A stretch of DNA of 5,936 nt from Luminiphilus sp. (lineage in GTDB: Bacteria > Pseudomonadota > Gammaproteobacteria > Pseudomonadales > Halieaceae). The DNA lies in the NCBI GenBank assembly GCA_029251065.1, contig JAQXEB010000264.1:1-5936 (forward strand), given 5' to 3'. Positions 1 through 5,634 of this stretch are shown piece after piece. The notes beneath the pieces are model-generated. The model saw only the letters and a list, made by a program, of their open reading frames with translations. It did no database searches and was not told where the DNA came from. The position numbers were made by a program, and so were the translations under genes. Every line of letters begins with the position of its first letter. The first letter of the stretch is position 1.

Positions 1-330
1 GCAAAGCCGGTCGTTTATCGCGCTGCATACACGGTCGGTGTGTCACCTAATCGTGCCGATTTTGCGGTATCACATGCGAAATCAGCGGCGACGCGTGCGG
101 CCTTGATGGCATCGAGGCATTGCACTCAGGTGCATGGCGCAATGGGTTACACCTGGGAGTGTGATTTACAGATCTGGGCCAAACGCGCTTGGGCCTTAGC
201 GCGCGAGTGGGGTGACGAAGGCTTTCACAACAATCGAATTCATGAGTGGTTACTGCGTAAAGATGCGCTACTGGGGCCGGAGTTTACCTTCGGTCGTGGA
301 TCGATCACGGACCTCGAGAAAGCAGGCTAA
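1..330 (+). CDS. Acyl-CoA dehydrogenase family protein, C-terminal part (5' end outside window)
   Basis: The reading frame is open from the first base and ends at TAA 328-330, giving 109 visible residues. They form the C-terminal helical domain of an acyl-CoA dehydrogenase, a cytoplasmic FAD enzyme that introduces the alpha-beta double bond into acyl-CoA. The recognisable part is QVHGAMGYTW at visible residues 43-52, the QxHGxxG segment that contacts FAD of a neighbouring subunit, followed by KRAWALAREWGD. At the position where medium-chain dehydrogenases carry the catalytic Glu376 there is a Trp (about visible residue 70), so this chain either uses another base in its missing part or is a non-catalytic partner subunit. 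It lies 34 nt upstream of the thiolase, and its context suggests a role in steroid ring degradation (FadE31/32/33-like). The exact paralogue cannot be told from this fragment. A GTG at 40 is internal and not a real start. Confidence 0.9.
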   Translation, partial: AKPVVYRAAYTVGVSPNRADFAVSHAKSAATRAALMASRHCTQVHGAMGYTWECDLQIWAKRAWALAREWGDEGFHNNRIHEWLLRKDALLGPEFTFGRGSITDLEKAG

Positions 331-354
331 CGAAAAAAATCGAAGTATTAGAGC

Positions 355-360
355 GGAGAG
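355..360 (+). promoter_or_regulatory. Ribosome binding site for the thiolase gene
   Basis: GGAGAG lies 4 nt before ATG 365. It supports 365 as the start rather than in-frame codons further upstream (frame open from 212), which would overlap the preceding dehydrogenase gene and add 51 residues unlike any thiolase. Confidence 0.6.
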
Positions 361-364
361 TGTT

Positions 365-1522
365 ATGGGACAGCGAGCAGAGGCCTACATTGTAGATGCC
401 ATCAGAAGTCCAACAGGAAGGAGGCGCGGTTCATTGGCCTCTGTTCACGGGGCGGACTTGGGGGCTTTTATCCTTAAAGCATTGGTCGAGCGTCATGATA
501 TTCCGGATCATGAATACGATGACGTCGTCTTTGGTTGTTTGGATACCATTGGGCCGCTGGCTGGAGATATTGCGCGGACGTGCTGGCTTGCTGCTGGGTT
601 GAGTGATGTGGTTCCCGGCACGACGGTCGATCGTCAGTGCGGGTCTTCCCAGCAAGCGGTGCATTTTGCGGCTCAGGCTGTGATGTCGGGCACCATGGAC
701 GTCGTGGTCGCTGGGGGCGTTCAAACCATGTCATCAATCCCTATCTCCTCAGCGATGGTCGCCGGTCAGGCTTACGGGTTTGATAATCCCTTCACGAGCA
801 GCGAGGGTTGGGTGGCGCGATACGGAACGCAGTCGGTTTCACAGTTCAAGTCGGCTCAAATGATTGCAGATAAGTGGGAAATTTCTCGAGAGGAGATGGA
901 GGCATTCTCACTGGAGTCGCATCGTAGAGCGCGAGCCGCAACAGACGCGGGCTATTTTGAGCGAGAAATAATGCCGTTTGAGGGACTCAACGCCGACGAA
1001 ACCATTCGTAACACCTCCATGGAGGCGATGGCAGGTCTTGAGCCGTTGGCGCAAGGTGGCACCATAACGGCGGCGGTCTCCAGTCAAACATGCGATGGAT
1101 CTTCAGCGGTTCTCGTGGTGTCTGAGGAGGCACTTAAGCGCTACAACCTGACGCCGCGGGCACGCATTGCGCACATGTCTGTTCGAGCGGACGACCCAAT
1201 TTGGATGTTGACGGCGCCCATTCCTGCGACCGCGCATGCGATTAAAAAGTCGGGGCTGTCGCTTGGGGATATCGATCTCGTAGAAATCAATGAGGCGTTT
1301 GCCTCGGTACCCATGGCATGGCTCAAAGAGTTTGGGTACGCCCATGATCAGACCAACGTTAACGGCGGTGCGATTGCACTTGGGCATCCTTTAGGCTCAA
1401 CCGGCACGAAATTGATGACGACGTTACTGCACGAAATGGAGCGTCGCGAGGTGCGCTACGGTCTTCAAACAATGTGTGAGGGCGGTGGCCAGGCGAATGT
1501 CACTATTCTTGAGCGTGTCTAG
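365..1522 (+). CDS. fadA6: Steroid-degradation thiolase, FadA6-like (acetyl-CoA acetyltransferase family)
   Basis: The 385-residue protein is a complete thiolase that cleaves a 3-ketoacyl-CoA with CoA, releasing a shortened acyl-CoA and acetyl-CoA (or a similar small CoA product) in the cytoplasm. The acylated nucleophile is Cys92 in VDRQCGSSQQA. The other catalytic elements are NEAFA at 309-313, His341 in GGAIALGHPLG (334-344) and Cys371 in TMCEGGG. Length and wording (AYIVDAIRSP near the start, SQIPISSA-like IPISSAMVAGQ at 125-135, YGLQTMCEGGG) fit Mycobacterium FadA6 (about 386 residues) better than FadA5 or housekeeping thiolases. FadA6 belongs to the KstR2 regulon for steroid C/D-ring catabolism; the C. 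testosteroni counterpart is probably ScdF. It sits 9 nt ahead of a hydroxyacyl-CoA dehydrogenase gene, so it probably acts in the same beta-oxidation round. Family assignment is very secure; the exact substrate is inferred. Confidence 0.93.
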   Translation: MGQRAEAYIVDAIRSPTGRRRGSLASVHGADLGAFILKALVERHDIPDHEYDDVVFGCLDTIGPLAGDIARTCWLAAGLSDVVPGTTVDRQCGSSQQAVHFAAQAVMSGTMDVVVAGGVQTMSSIPISSAMVAGQAYGFDNPFTSSEGWVARYGTQSVSQFKSAQMIADKWEISREEMEAFSLESHRRARAATDAGYFEREIMPFEGLNADETIRNTSMEAMAGLEPLAQGGTITAAVSSQTCDGSSAVLVVSEEALKRYNLTPRARIAHMSVRADDPIWMLTAPIPATAHAIKKSGLSLGDIDLVEINEAFASVPMAWLKEFGYAHDQTNVNGGAIALGHPLGSTGTKLMTTLLHEMERREVRYGLQTMCEGGGQANVTILERV

Positions 1523-1526
1523 GGGG
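1521..1526 (+). promoter_or_regulatory. Ribosome binding site overlapping the thiolase stop codon
   Basis: AGGGGG begins inside the thiolase TAG stop (1520-1522) and ends 5 nt before ATG 1532. This spacing favours ATG 1532 over the adjacent GTG 1529, which would be only 2 nt away. The arrangement suggests coupled translation. Confidence 0.6.
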
Positions 1527-1531
1527 TTGTG

Positions 1532-2416
1532 ATGGGAATTTGCGATCAGCGGGTCGTCATTGTGACGGGTGCGGGTGGCGGCCTTGGTGCGGCTCATGCG
1601 CGAGTCTTAGCCGGTGAGGGCGCGGCGGTCTTAGTCAACGACATTAACACCGACGCTGCGCGCGCCGTTGTTGACCAAATCACGGCAGCGGGTGGTCGCG
1701 CCATCGTTAATGAATCCGATATCACCAATTATGCAAGCAGTGGGGAGGCGGTCGCTCAAGCGATCGATGTTTTTGGTGATCTGACCGGGGTTGTCAACAA
1801 CGCTGGGAACAACCGTGATCGAATGTTTGCCTCACTGTCTGAGGCGGACTGGGATCAGGTTATTTCGGTTCATTTGAAAGGGCATTTTTGCATCGCCTCG
1901 CATGCAGTGCAGTATTGGCGACACCAATCAAAACTGGGTAATCCCGTGTCAGGCCGGCTGGTCAACACCACGTCGGGTGCCGGACTTCAGGGCTCGGTCG
2001 GCCAATCAAATTATGCGGCGGCAAAGGCAGGTATTGCAGCGCTGACCCTCAACCAAGCGGCTGAGCTTGGACGGTACGGTGTCACCGCGAACGCAATTTG
2101 TCCGGTGGCTCGGACAGGGATGACCACAGCTGTTCCTGCTATGGCAGAGCGCATGGCGGTTCCAGAAGATGGGTCTTTTGATCATTTTGCGCCTGAAAAT
2201 GTCTCATCGGTGGTTGCGTGGTTGTGCTCTGAGGCATCGCATCATGTCACCGGTCAAGTGATTGAGGCTGAGGGGGGTCGTATTGCAATTGCTGACGGCT
2301 GGCGCAGTACTGTGGGGATCGACAAAGGATCTCGTTGGTTACCTGCCGATGTTGGTCACGCCTTGGAGGAGTCCCTGACGACTGCTGTTCCGGCTCAGCA
2401 GGTCTGGGGCACGTAG
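1532..2416 (+). CDS. Short-chain dehydrogenase/reductase, probable 3-hydroxyacyl-CoA dehydrogenase of steroid degradation
   Basis: This 294-residue SDR probably oxidises a 3-hydroxyacyl-CoA intermediate to the 3-ketoacyl-CoA with NAD+, feeding the thiolase encoded just upstream. The cofactor motif TGAGGGLG is at 12-19, NNAG at 89-92, the catalytic Ser at 148 (NTTSGAG) and YAAAK at 161-165 (Tyr161, Lys165). An acidic residue after beta-strand 2 (VNDIN, Asp38) favours NAD(H). The segment NRDRMFASLSEADWDQVISVHLKG (94-117) resembles the SDR domain of peroxisomal multifunctional enzyme 2 / 17beta-HSD4 type proteins, and His114 sits where the classical tetrad Asn is expected. The protein is longer than the usual 250 residues, with a tail of about 45 residues after the last Rossmann strand, much as in Mycobacterium Rv3548c. 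ScdE of C. testosteroni is a plausible counterpart. GTG 1529 is an alternative start. The family is certain; the substrate is inferred from context. Confidence 0.9.
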   Translation: MGICDQRVVIVTGAGGGLGAAHARVLAGEGAAVLVNDINTDAARAVVDQITAAGGRAIVNESDITNYASSGEAVAQAIDVFGDLTGVVNNAGNNRDRMFASLSEADWDQVISVHLKGHFCIASHAVQYWRHQSKLGNPVSGRLVNTTSGAGLQGSVGQSNYAAAKAGIAALTLNQAAELGRYGVTANAICPVARTGMTTAVPAMAERMAVPEDGSFDHFAPENVSSVVAWLCSEASHHVTGQVIEAEGGRIAIADGWRSTVGIDKGSRWLPADVGHALEESLTTAVPAQQVWGT

Positions 2417-2419
2417 GGG
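2415..2419 (+). promoter_or_regulatory. Ribosome binding site overlapping the SDR stop codon
   Basis: AGGGG starts within the TAG stop (2414-2416) of the preceding gene and lies 5 nt before GTG 2425. It decides the start of the next gene, because the protein family N-terminus (KFAFTDEQRML) begins exactly there. Confidence 0.6.
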
Positions 2420-2424
2420 CTATT

Positions 2425-3570
2425 GTGAAATTCGCCTTCACCGACGAGCAGCGGATGCTCAAGGATACCAGCCAGTCGTTCCTTGCGGCTAAGGCGGACT
2501 CAATGGCTGTTCGGGCGGCATGCCGCTCGTCACAGCACTTTGATGCTGCTCTTTGGCGCAGTGTCTGCAACGACATGTACTGGCAAGGGGTTTTGGTCCC
2601 TGAGGTCCATGAAGGTCTGGGGCTTGGGTGGGTTGAGATGGCAATCATTCTGGAGGCGGCGGGAGAGCGTCTGCTGACGTCGCCACTGTTTGCCGTGACA
2701 CAAAGCACGGCGTTACTCAATGTCTGCCTGCAGAGCGCGGTGCGCGATCGCTGTTTAGAGGACATTGCGCGGGGGCAGATTGTGTCACTCGCGCTCACCA
2801 ATGCGGTGGGCAGCTGGCAAGCCTCAGGTGTCTCTGTGAGCGACTCGGGTGACGGCTTGACGCTGTCGGGTGAGGCTCGATTCGTTCCGTTTGGCTTTGC
2901 GGCGTCCACGTTGTTAGTCGTCGCCTCCAATGAAGATCAGAGCACTTCGATTTGGGCCGTTCAGTCGGACGCGGTTGGCGTGCGCATTGAGCACACACCC
3001 ACTTTGGATCAAACACGTCCGATGTCAGCGGTCCGCTTAGAGGCGGTGGCGGTCGGTGAAGCGCAGCGGCTCTCCAGTGACGCCGGGCAGTTGATTGAGC
3101 AGGTTGTTGCGCTGAGTCGCATTCTGACCGTAGCCGATCAGGTGGGAGTGGCGCAGGCCAGTCTTGATATCAGCGTGGAATACACGAAGGAACGCTCGCA
3201 GTTCAATCGCTCCATCGCTTCTTTTCAAGCGATTAAGCACAAAGCAGCCGACATGATGGTCAAAGTCGAATCCGCGCGTTCCTTACTCTACTTTGCCGCG
3301 TGCATTGCGGATGCCTGGTTCGCACACGAAGCAACTGACGCCGCCCTTCAGGAGGCGGCATATATGGCCAGTGCCTGCGCCAGTGATGCGGCATTTTTTA
3401 ATGCAGGGTCAGGCATTCAGATGCACGGTGGTGTCGGGATTACTGAGGAATACGACATTCAGTTGTACTTCAAGCGCGCACGTTCTACCGAAAGTTACCT
3501 TGGGCGGCCGCCAGAGATGCGAGAAGCGATTGCCTGCCAGCTGTTGGATGGAGGTGAGACATGGAGTTGA
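2425..3570 (+). CDS. Acyl-CoA dehydrogenase family protein, probable non-catalytic subunit of a heteromeric enzyme
   Basis: The 381-residue chain starts at GTG 2425; the frame is open back to 2335, but those codons lie inside the preceding gene and do not look like the family. The N-terminal helical domain (FAFTDEQRMLKDT, VPEVHEGLGLGWVEMAIILEAAG) and C-terminal domain are clear. The middle beta domain (about 115-215) has lost the TEPxAGSD flavin loop. No catalytic Glu is seen: the isovaleryl-CoA-dehydrogenase Glu254 position is about Ser231, and the MCAD Glu376 position is about Leu359. It does keep RSQFNR (257-262) and QMHGGVG (332-338), the motifs that contact FAD across a subunit interface in this family. 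Its gene overlaps the FadE30-like gene by 10 nt, so the two products probably assemble like the alpha2beta2 ChsE1-ChsE2 of cholesterol side-chain oxidation. C. testosteroni ScdC1/ScdC2 is the likely equivalent pair. Family certain; partner role inferred. Confidence 0.9.
   Translation: MKFAFTDEQRMLKDTSQSFLAAKADSMAVRAACRSSQHFDAALWRSVCNDMYWQGVLVPEVHEGLGLGWVEMAIILEAAGERLLTSPLFAVTQSTALLNVCLQSAVRDRCLEDIARGQIVSLALTNAVGSWQASGVSVSDSGDGLTLSGEARFVPFGFAASTLLVVASNEDQSTSIWAVQSDAVGVRIEHTPTLDQTRPMSAVRLEAVAVGEAQRLSSDAGQLIEQVVALSRILTVADQVGVAQASLDISVEYTKERSQFNRSIASFQAIKHKAADMMVKVESARSLLYFAACIADAWFAHEATDAALQEAAYMASACASDAAFFNAGSGIQMHGGVGITEEYDIQLYFKRARSTESYLGRPPEMREAIACQLLDGGETWS
3550..3557 (+). promoter_or_regulatory. 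Strong ribosome binding site inside the upstream coding region
   Basis: GGAGGTGA is a near-perfect anti-16S match and lies within the last codons of the preceding gene; its GGAGG core ends 6 nt before ATG 3561. It is the strongest ribosome site in the window and fixes the start of the FadE30-like gene. Confidence 0.75.
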
Positions 3571-4760
3571 CGTTCACAGCCGCCGATGAGTTGTTTCGAC
3601 AAGAAATTGCGCAATGGCTTGATGAGAACCTGAGAGATGAGTTCGCAGAGGTTCGGCATCGAGGCGGGCCGGGTGATGAGCATCGCTTTGTGGGTGAACG
3701 CAAGGCTTGGGAGCGTCGTCTCGCCGAAGGACGCTGGACGTGTATCGGATGGCCCGAAGCGTGGGGCGGTCGAGGCGCTTCGATTGAGCAACAAGTGATC
3801 TATCACGAGGAGTATGCGCGCGCGGGCGGACCGGGCCGCATGGGACACATCGGTGACACACTGACGGGACCGACGCTGCTGGCGTTTGGGAGCGAAGATC
3901 AGAAGGCCCGATACCTCCCGGACATTAGAAGTGGGCAGGCTTTCTGGAGTCAGGGGTATTCCGAACCAGGCGCGGGTTCCGACCTTGCTGCCATTAGAAC
4001 ACGGGCCGAATTTGATGACGGTAGTCATCAATGGAAGATAACCGGGCAAAAGGTTTGGACCTCTCTGGCACACGAATCGGATTTTGTTTTTGTCTTGGCG
4101 CGAGTTGATCGTGACAGCGTAGGCCATCGGGGACTGGGATTCTTTTTGGTGGCTCTCGATCAGCCCGGTGTCACGATTAGACCGATTAATCAGCTGACGG
4201 GAACAGCTGAATTCAACGAAGTGTATTTTGATGAAGCGGTCTGCGCGGTGGATGATATCGTCGGCGCACCGGGCGATGGATGGAAGGTCGCCATGGGGCT
4301 ATTAGGCTTTGAGCGAGGCGTATCGACCTTAGGTCAACAGATGCTGTTCCAAACCGAGCTCGACGAGATCATCCGTCTCGCAAAATTAAACGGTGCATCA
4401 CGCGACCCCGAGATTCGACAGCGGATCGCCGAGGCGCATATTGGTCTTAGGACTATGCGTTACAACAGTATGCGCACACTTTCTGGCGGTGAGGACGGCA
4501 GTCTGAGCAGAGAGGCGATGATCTATAAGTTGTATTGGTCAAGTTGGCACCGCAACTTAGGTAAGTTAGCGATGGATGTGTTGGGTCCCGATGCTGAATT
4601 ACTTGAGGAGGGGCCCTATGAGCTCACTAAATTGCAGTCACTCTTTTTATTCACTCGTGCCGACACAATTTATGGTGGGACCAATCAGATACAAAGAAAT
4701 CTCATCGCCGAGCGAGCGCTCGGTATGCCTAAAGAGCCGCGCGGTTCTGGCGCGCACTAA
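3561..4760 (+). CDS. fadE30: Acyl-CoA dehydrogenase, FadE30-like catalytic subunit (HIP-CoA side-chain dehydrogenation)
   Basis: This 399-residue flavoprotein probably dehydrogenates the propionyl-CoA side chain of HIP-CoA-type intermediates left after cleavage of steroid rings A and B. The flavin/substrate loop YSEPGAGSDLA is at 133-143, with KVWTS at 164-168. IYGGTNQIQRNLI (370-382) has Gly where MCAD has Glu376. Glu251 in GFERG aligns with Glu254 of isovaleryl-CoA dehydrogenase and with the Glu used by FadE26/FadE29-type enzymes, so it is the likely base. The RxxFG and QxHGG motifs expected in the C-terminal domain are absent; the second is replaced by about DVLGPDAELL (339-348). N-terminal GGPGDEH, CIGWPEAWGGRG and TGTAEFNEVYFDE closely recall Mycobacterium FadE30 (Rv3560c, about 385 residues), encoded next to ipdF as here. 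It overlaps the degenerate dehydrogenase gene by 10 nt. Whether it works alone or as a heteromer is inferred. Confidence 0.92.
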   Translation: MELTFTAADELFRQEIAQWLDENLRDEFAEVRHRGGPGDEHRFVGERKAWERRLAEGRWTCIGWPEAWGGRGASIEQQVIYHEEYARAGGPGRMGHIGDTLTGPTLLAFGSEDQKARYLPDIRSGQAFWSQGYSEPGAGSDLAAIRTRAEFDDGSHQWKITGQKVWTSLAHESDFVFVLARVDRDSVGHRGLGFFLVALDQPGVTIRPINQLTGTAEFNEVYFDEAVCAVDDIVGAPGDGWKVAMGLLGFERGVSTLGQQMLFQTELDEIIRLAKLNGASRDPEIRQRIAEAHIGLRTMRYNSMRTLSGGEDGSLSREAMIYKLYWSSWHRNLGKLAMDVLGPDAELLEEGPYELTKLQSLFLFTRADTIYGGTNQIQRNLIAERALGMPKEPRGSGAH

Positions 4761-4766
4761 CACAGT

Positions 4767-4771
4767 GAGAG
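4767..4771 (+). promoter_or_regulatory. Weak ribosome binding site for the ipdF-like gene
   Basis: GAGAG lies 4 nt before ATG 4776 in the 15-nt gap after the FadE30-like gene. It is weaker than the other sites here, and no better start is present; the 262-residue product from 4776 matches the family length. Confidence 0.45.
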
Positions 4772-4775
4772 CACT

Positions 4776-5564
4776 ATGAGTAAGGACACTCCAACCTACG
4801 TTGAAGGACATAATTTGCTCGCAGGCAAGACGGTTTTACTGACTGCAGCCGCCGGTGCTGGGATTGGTTTTGCGGCCGCAAAAAGGTCGGTTGAGGAGGG
4901 GGCGCGTGCGGTTGTGATCAGCGATGTCCACGAGGGACGTCTCGCACAGGCGTGCGACACACTGGCCGCTATTTCAGATAATTGCGTGGTCAGCGCAAAG
5001 CGGTGTGACGTGACCAATGAGCAAGAAGTGTGTGACCTGGTCGAGTTTGCGGAGATGCAGACAGGCGGTGTTGATGTGCTGATTAATAATGCGGGTCTGG
5101 GTGGCTCACGGCGTCTGGTCGATATGGCGGATGACGAGTGGGCACGCGTGCTTGATATTACGCTCACCGGCACGATGCGCATGAGTAGAGCGATGCTTCG
5201 CTGCATGCAACCGCGAGAGCGAGGCGTCATTATCAATAACGCGTCCGTTCTGGGCTGGCGAGCACAAGAAGAGCAGTGTCATTACGCGGCCGCTAAGGCG
5301 GGTGTCATGGCGCTGACTCGGTGCTCGGCCATTGAAGCTGCGGACTACGGCATACGCATTAATGCGGTATCCCCAAGTATTGCAATGCACGAATTCCTGC
5401 GCAAAACCTCATCGCCTGAACTGTTAGAAACACTGACGTCACACGAAGCCTTCGGTCGTGCGGCGGAGGTTTGGGAAGTGGCAAATGTCATGATGTTCTT
5501 GGCGTCTGATTACGCCAGTTACATGACGGGCGAAGTGGTGTCGGTGTCGAGCCAGCGCGCTTGA
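4776..5564 (+). CDS. ipdF: Short-chain dehydrogenase, IpdF-like (5-hydroxy-HIC-CoA dehydrogenase of steroid C/D-ring degradation)
   Basis: The 262-residue cytoplasmic SDR matches Mycobacterium IpdF (Rv3559c) in length and over most of its sequence as I recall it. IpdF oxidises the ring hydroxyl of 5-OH-HIC-CoA to a ketone, preparing ring opening by EchA20 and IpdAB; ScdG is the probable C. testosteroni counterpart. The cofactor motif is TAAAGAGIG (23-31), with Ala in place of the first Gly. NNAG is at 104-107, the catalytic Ser at 157 (NNASVLGWRAQ, 154-164), Tyr170 and Lys174 (YAAAK). The hallmark stretches are LTRCSAIEAADYGIRINAV (180-198), SPSIAMHEFL (199-208) and EAFGRAAEVWEV (224-235). 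The end, TGEVVSVSSQRA, is the usual oligomer-contact tail. The gene follows the fadE30-like gene by 15 nt, and fadE30 and ipdF are also neighbours in Mycobacterium. Orthology is strong; the exact substrate in this organism is inferred. Confidence 0.93.
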   Translation: MSKDTPTYVEGHNLLAGKTVLLTAAAGAGIGFAAAKRSVEEGARAVVISDVHEGRLAQACDTLAAISDNCVVSAKRCDVTNEQEVCDLVEFAEMQTGGVDVLINNAGLGGSRRLVDMADDEWARVLDITLTGTMRMSRAMLRCMQPRERGVIINNASVLGWRAQEEQCHYAAAKAGVMALTRCSAIEAADYGIRINAVSPSIAMHEFLRKTSSPELLETLTSHEAFGRAAEVWEVANVMMFLASDYASYMTGEVVSVSSQRA

Positions 5565-5589
5565 TGTCGTCTCGGGAATAACAATTAAT
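5561..5589 (+). promoter_or_regulatory. Weak sigma-70-like promoter candidate before the flavoprotein gene
   Basis: TTGATG (5561-5566, overlapping the ipdF stop) and ATTAAT (5584-5589) are 17 nt apart, each matching 4 of 6 consensus bases. The 70-nt gap 5565-5634 is the largest in the window and A-rich compared with its surroundings, which is why a promoter was sought. No KstR-like AACnnGTT operator or hairpin terminator was found there. Read-through from ipdF is equally possible. Confidence 0.2.
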
Positions 5590-5620
5590 GGAACGATAAG
5601 AAGATAAGCAAGAGAGACAC

Positions 5621-5634
5621 AGAGGGTTGGAGAG
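5621..5634 (+). promoter_or_regulatory. Ribosome binding region of the flavoprotein gene
   Basis: AGAGGG (5621-5626) lies 8 nt before ATG 5635, followed by GGAGAG (5629-5634) directly touching that ATG. The second element would suit the in-frame ATG 5644 instead, so the start may be 3 codons later. Either choice leaves the flavin-binding fold complete. Confidence 0.45.

Noticed and set aside
212..364. Upstream in-frame extension of the thiolase gene
   Set aside because: It overlaps the end of the dehydrogenase gene in another frame, encodes no thiolase-like sequence, and ATG 365 has a ribosome site and the family N-terminus.
331..364. Possible promoter or operator between the first dehydrogenase and the thiolase
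   Set aside because: Only 34 nt, with a short A-run and the ribosome site; no promoter pair or inverted repeat is visible.
2335..2424. Upstream in-frame extension of the degenerate acyl-CoA dehydrogenase gene
   Set aside because: It lies within the 3' end of the SDR gene and gives Cys/Gly-rich sequence unlike the family; GTG 2425 fits both the ribosome site and the conserved start.
2247..2930. Open frame of 227 codons on the minus strand
   Set aside because: It runs antisense across two clear genes, has Ser/Pro/Arg-rich low-complexity sequence typical of GC-rich shadow frames, and no recognisable domain.
3495..4127. Open frame of 210 codons on the minus strand
   Set aside because: It is antisense to the strongly conserved FadE30-like gene and shows no family features.
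4868..4883. Perfect 16-bp palindrome TTTTGCGGCCGCAAAA
   Set aside because: It lies within the conserved cofactor-binding segment of the IpdF-like gene (codons for GFAAAK), has no loop or following T-run, and is not near a promoter, so it is most simply a coding coincidence. A second GCGGCCGC at about 5287 also sits in an Ala-Ala-Ala coding stretch (YAAAK).
5565..5634. Possible terminator or small RNA after the ipdF-like gene
   Set aside because: No GC-rich hairpin followed by a T-run was found; the gap is purine-rich and largely unstructured by eye.
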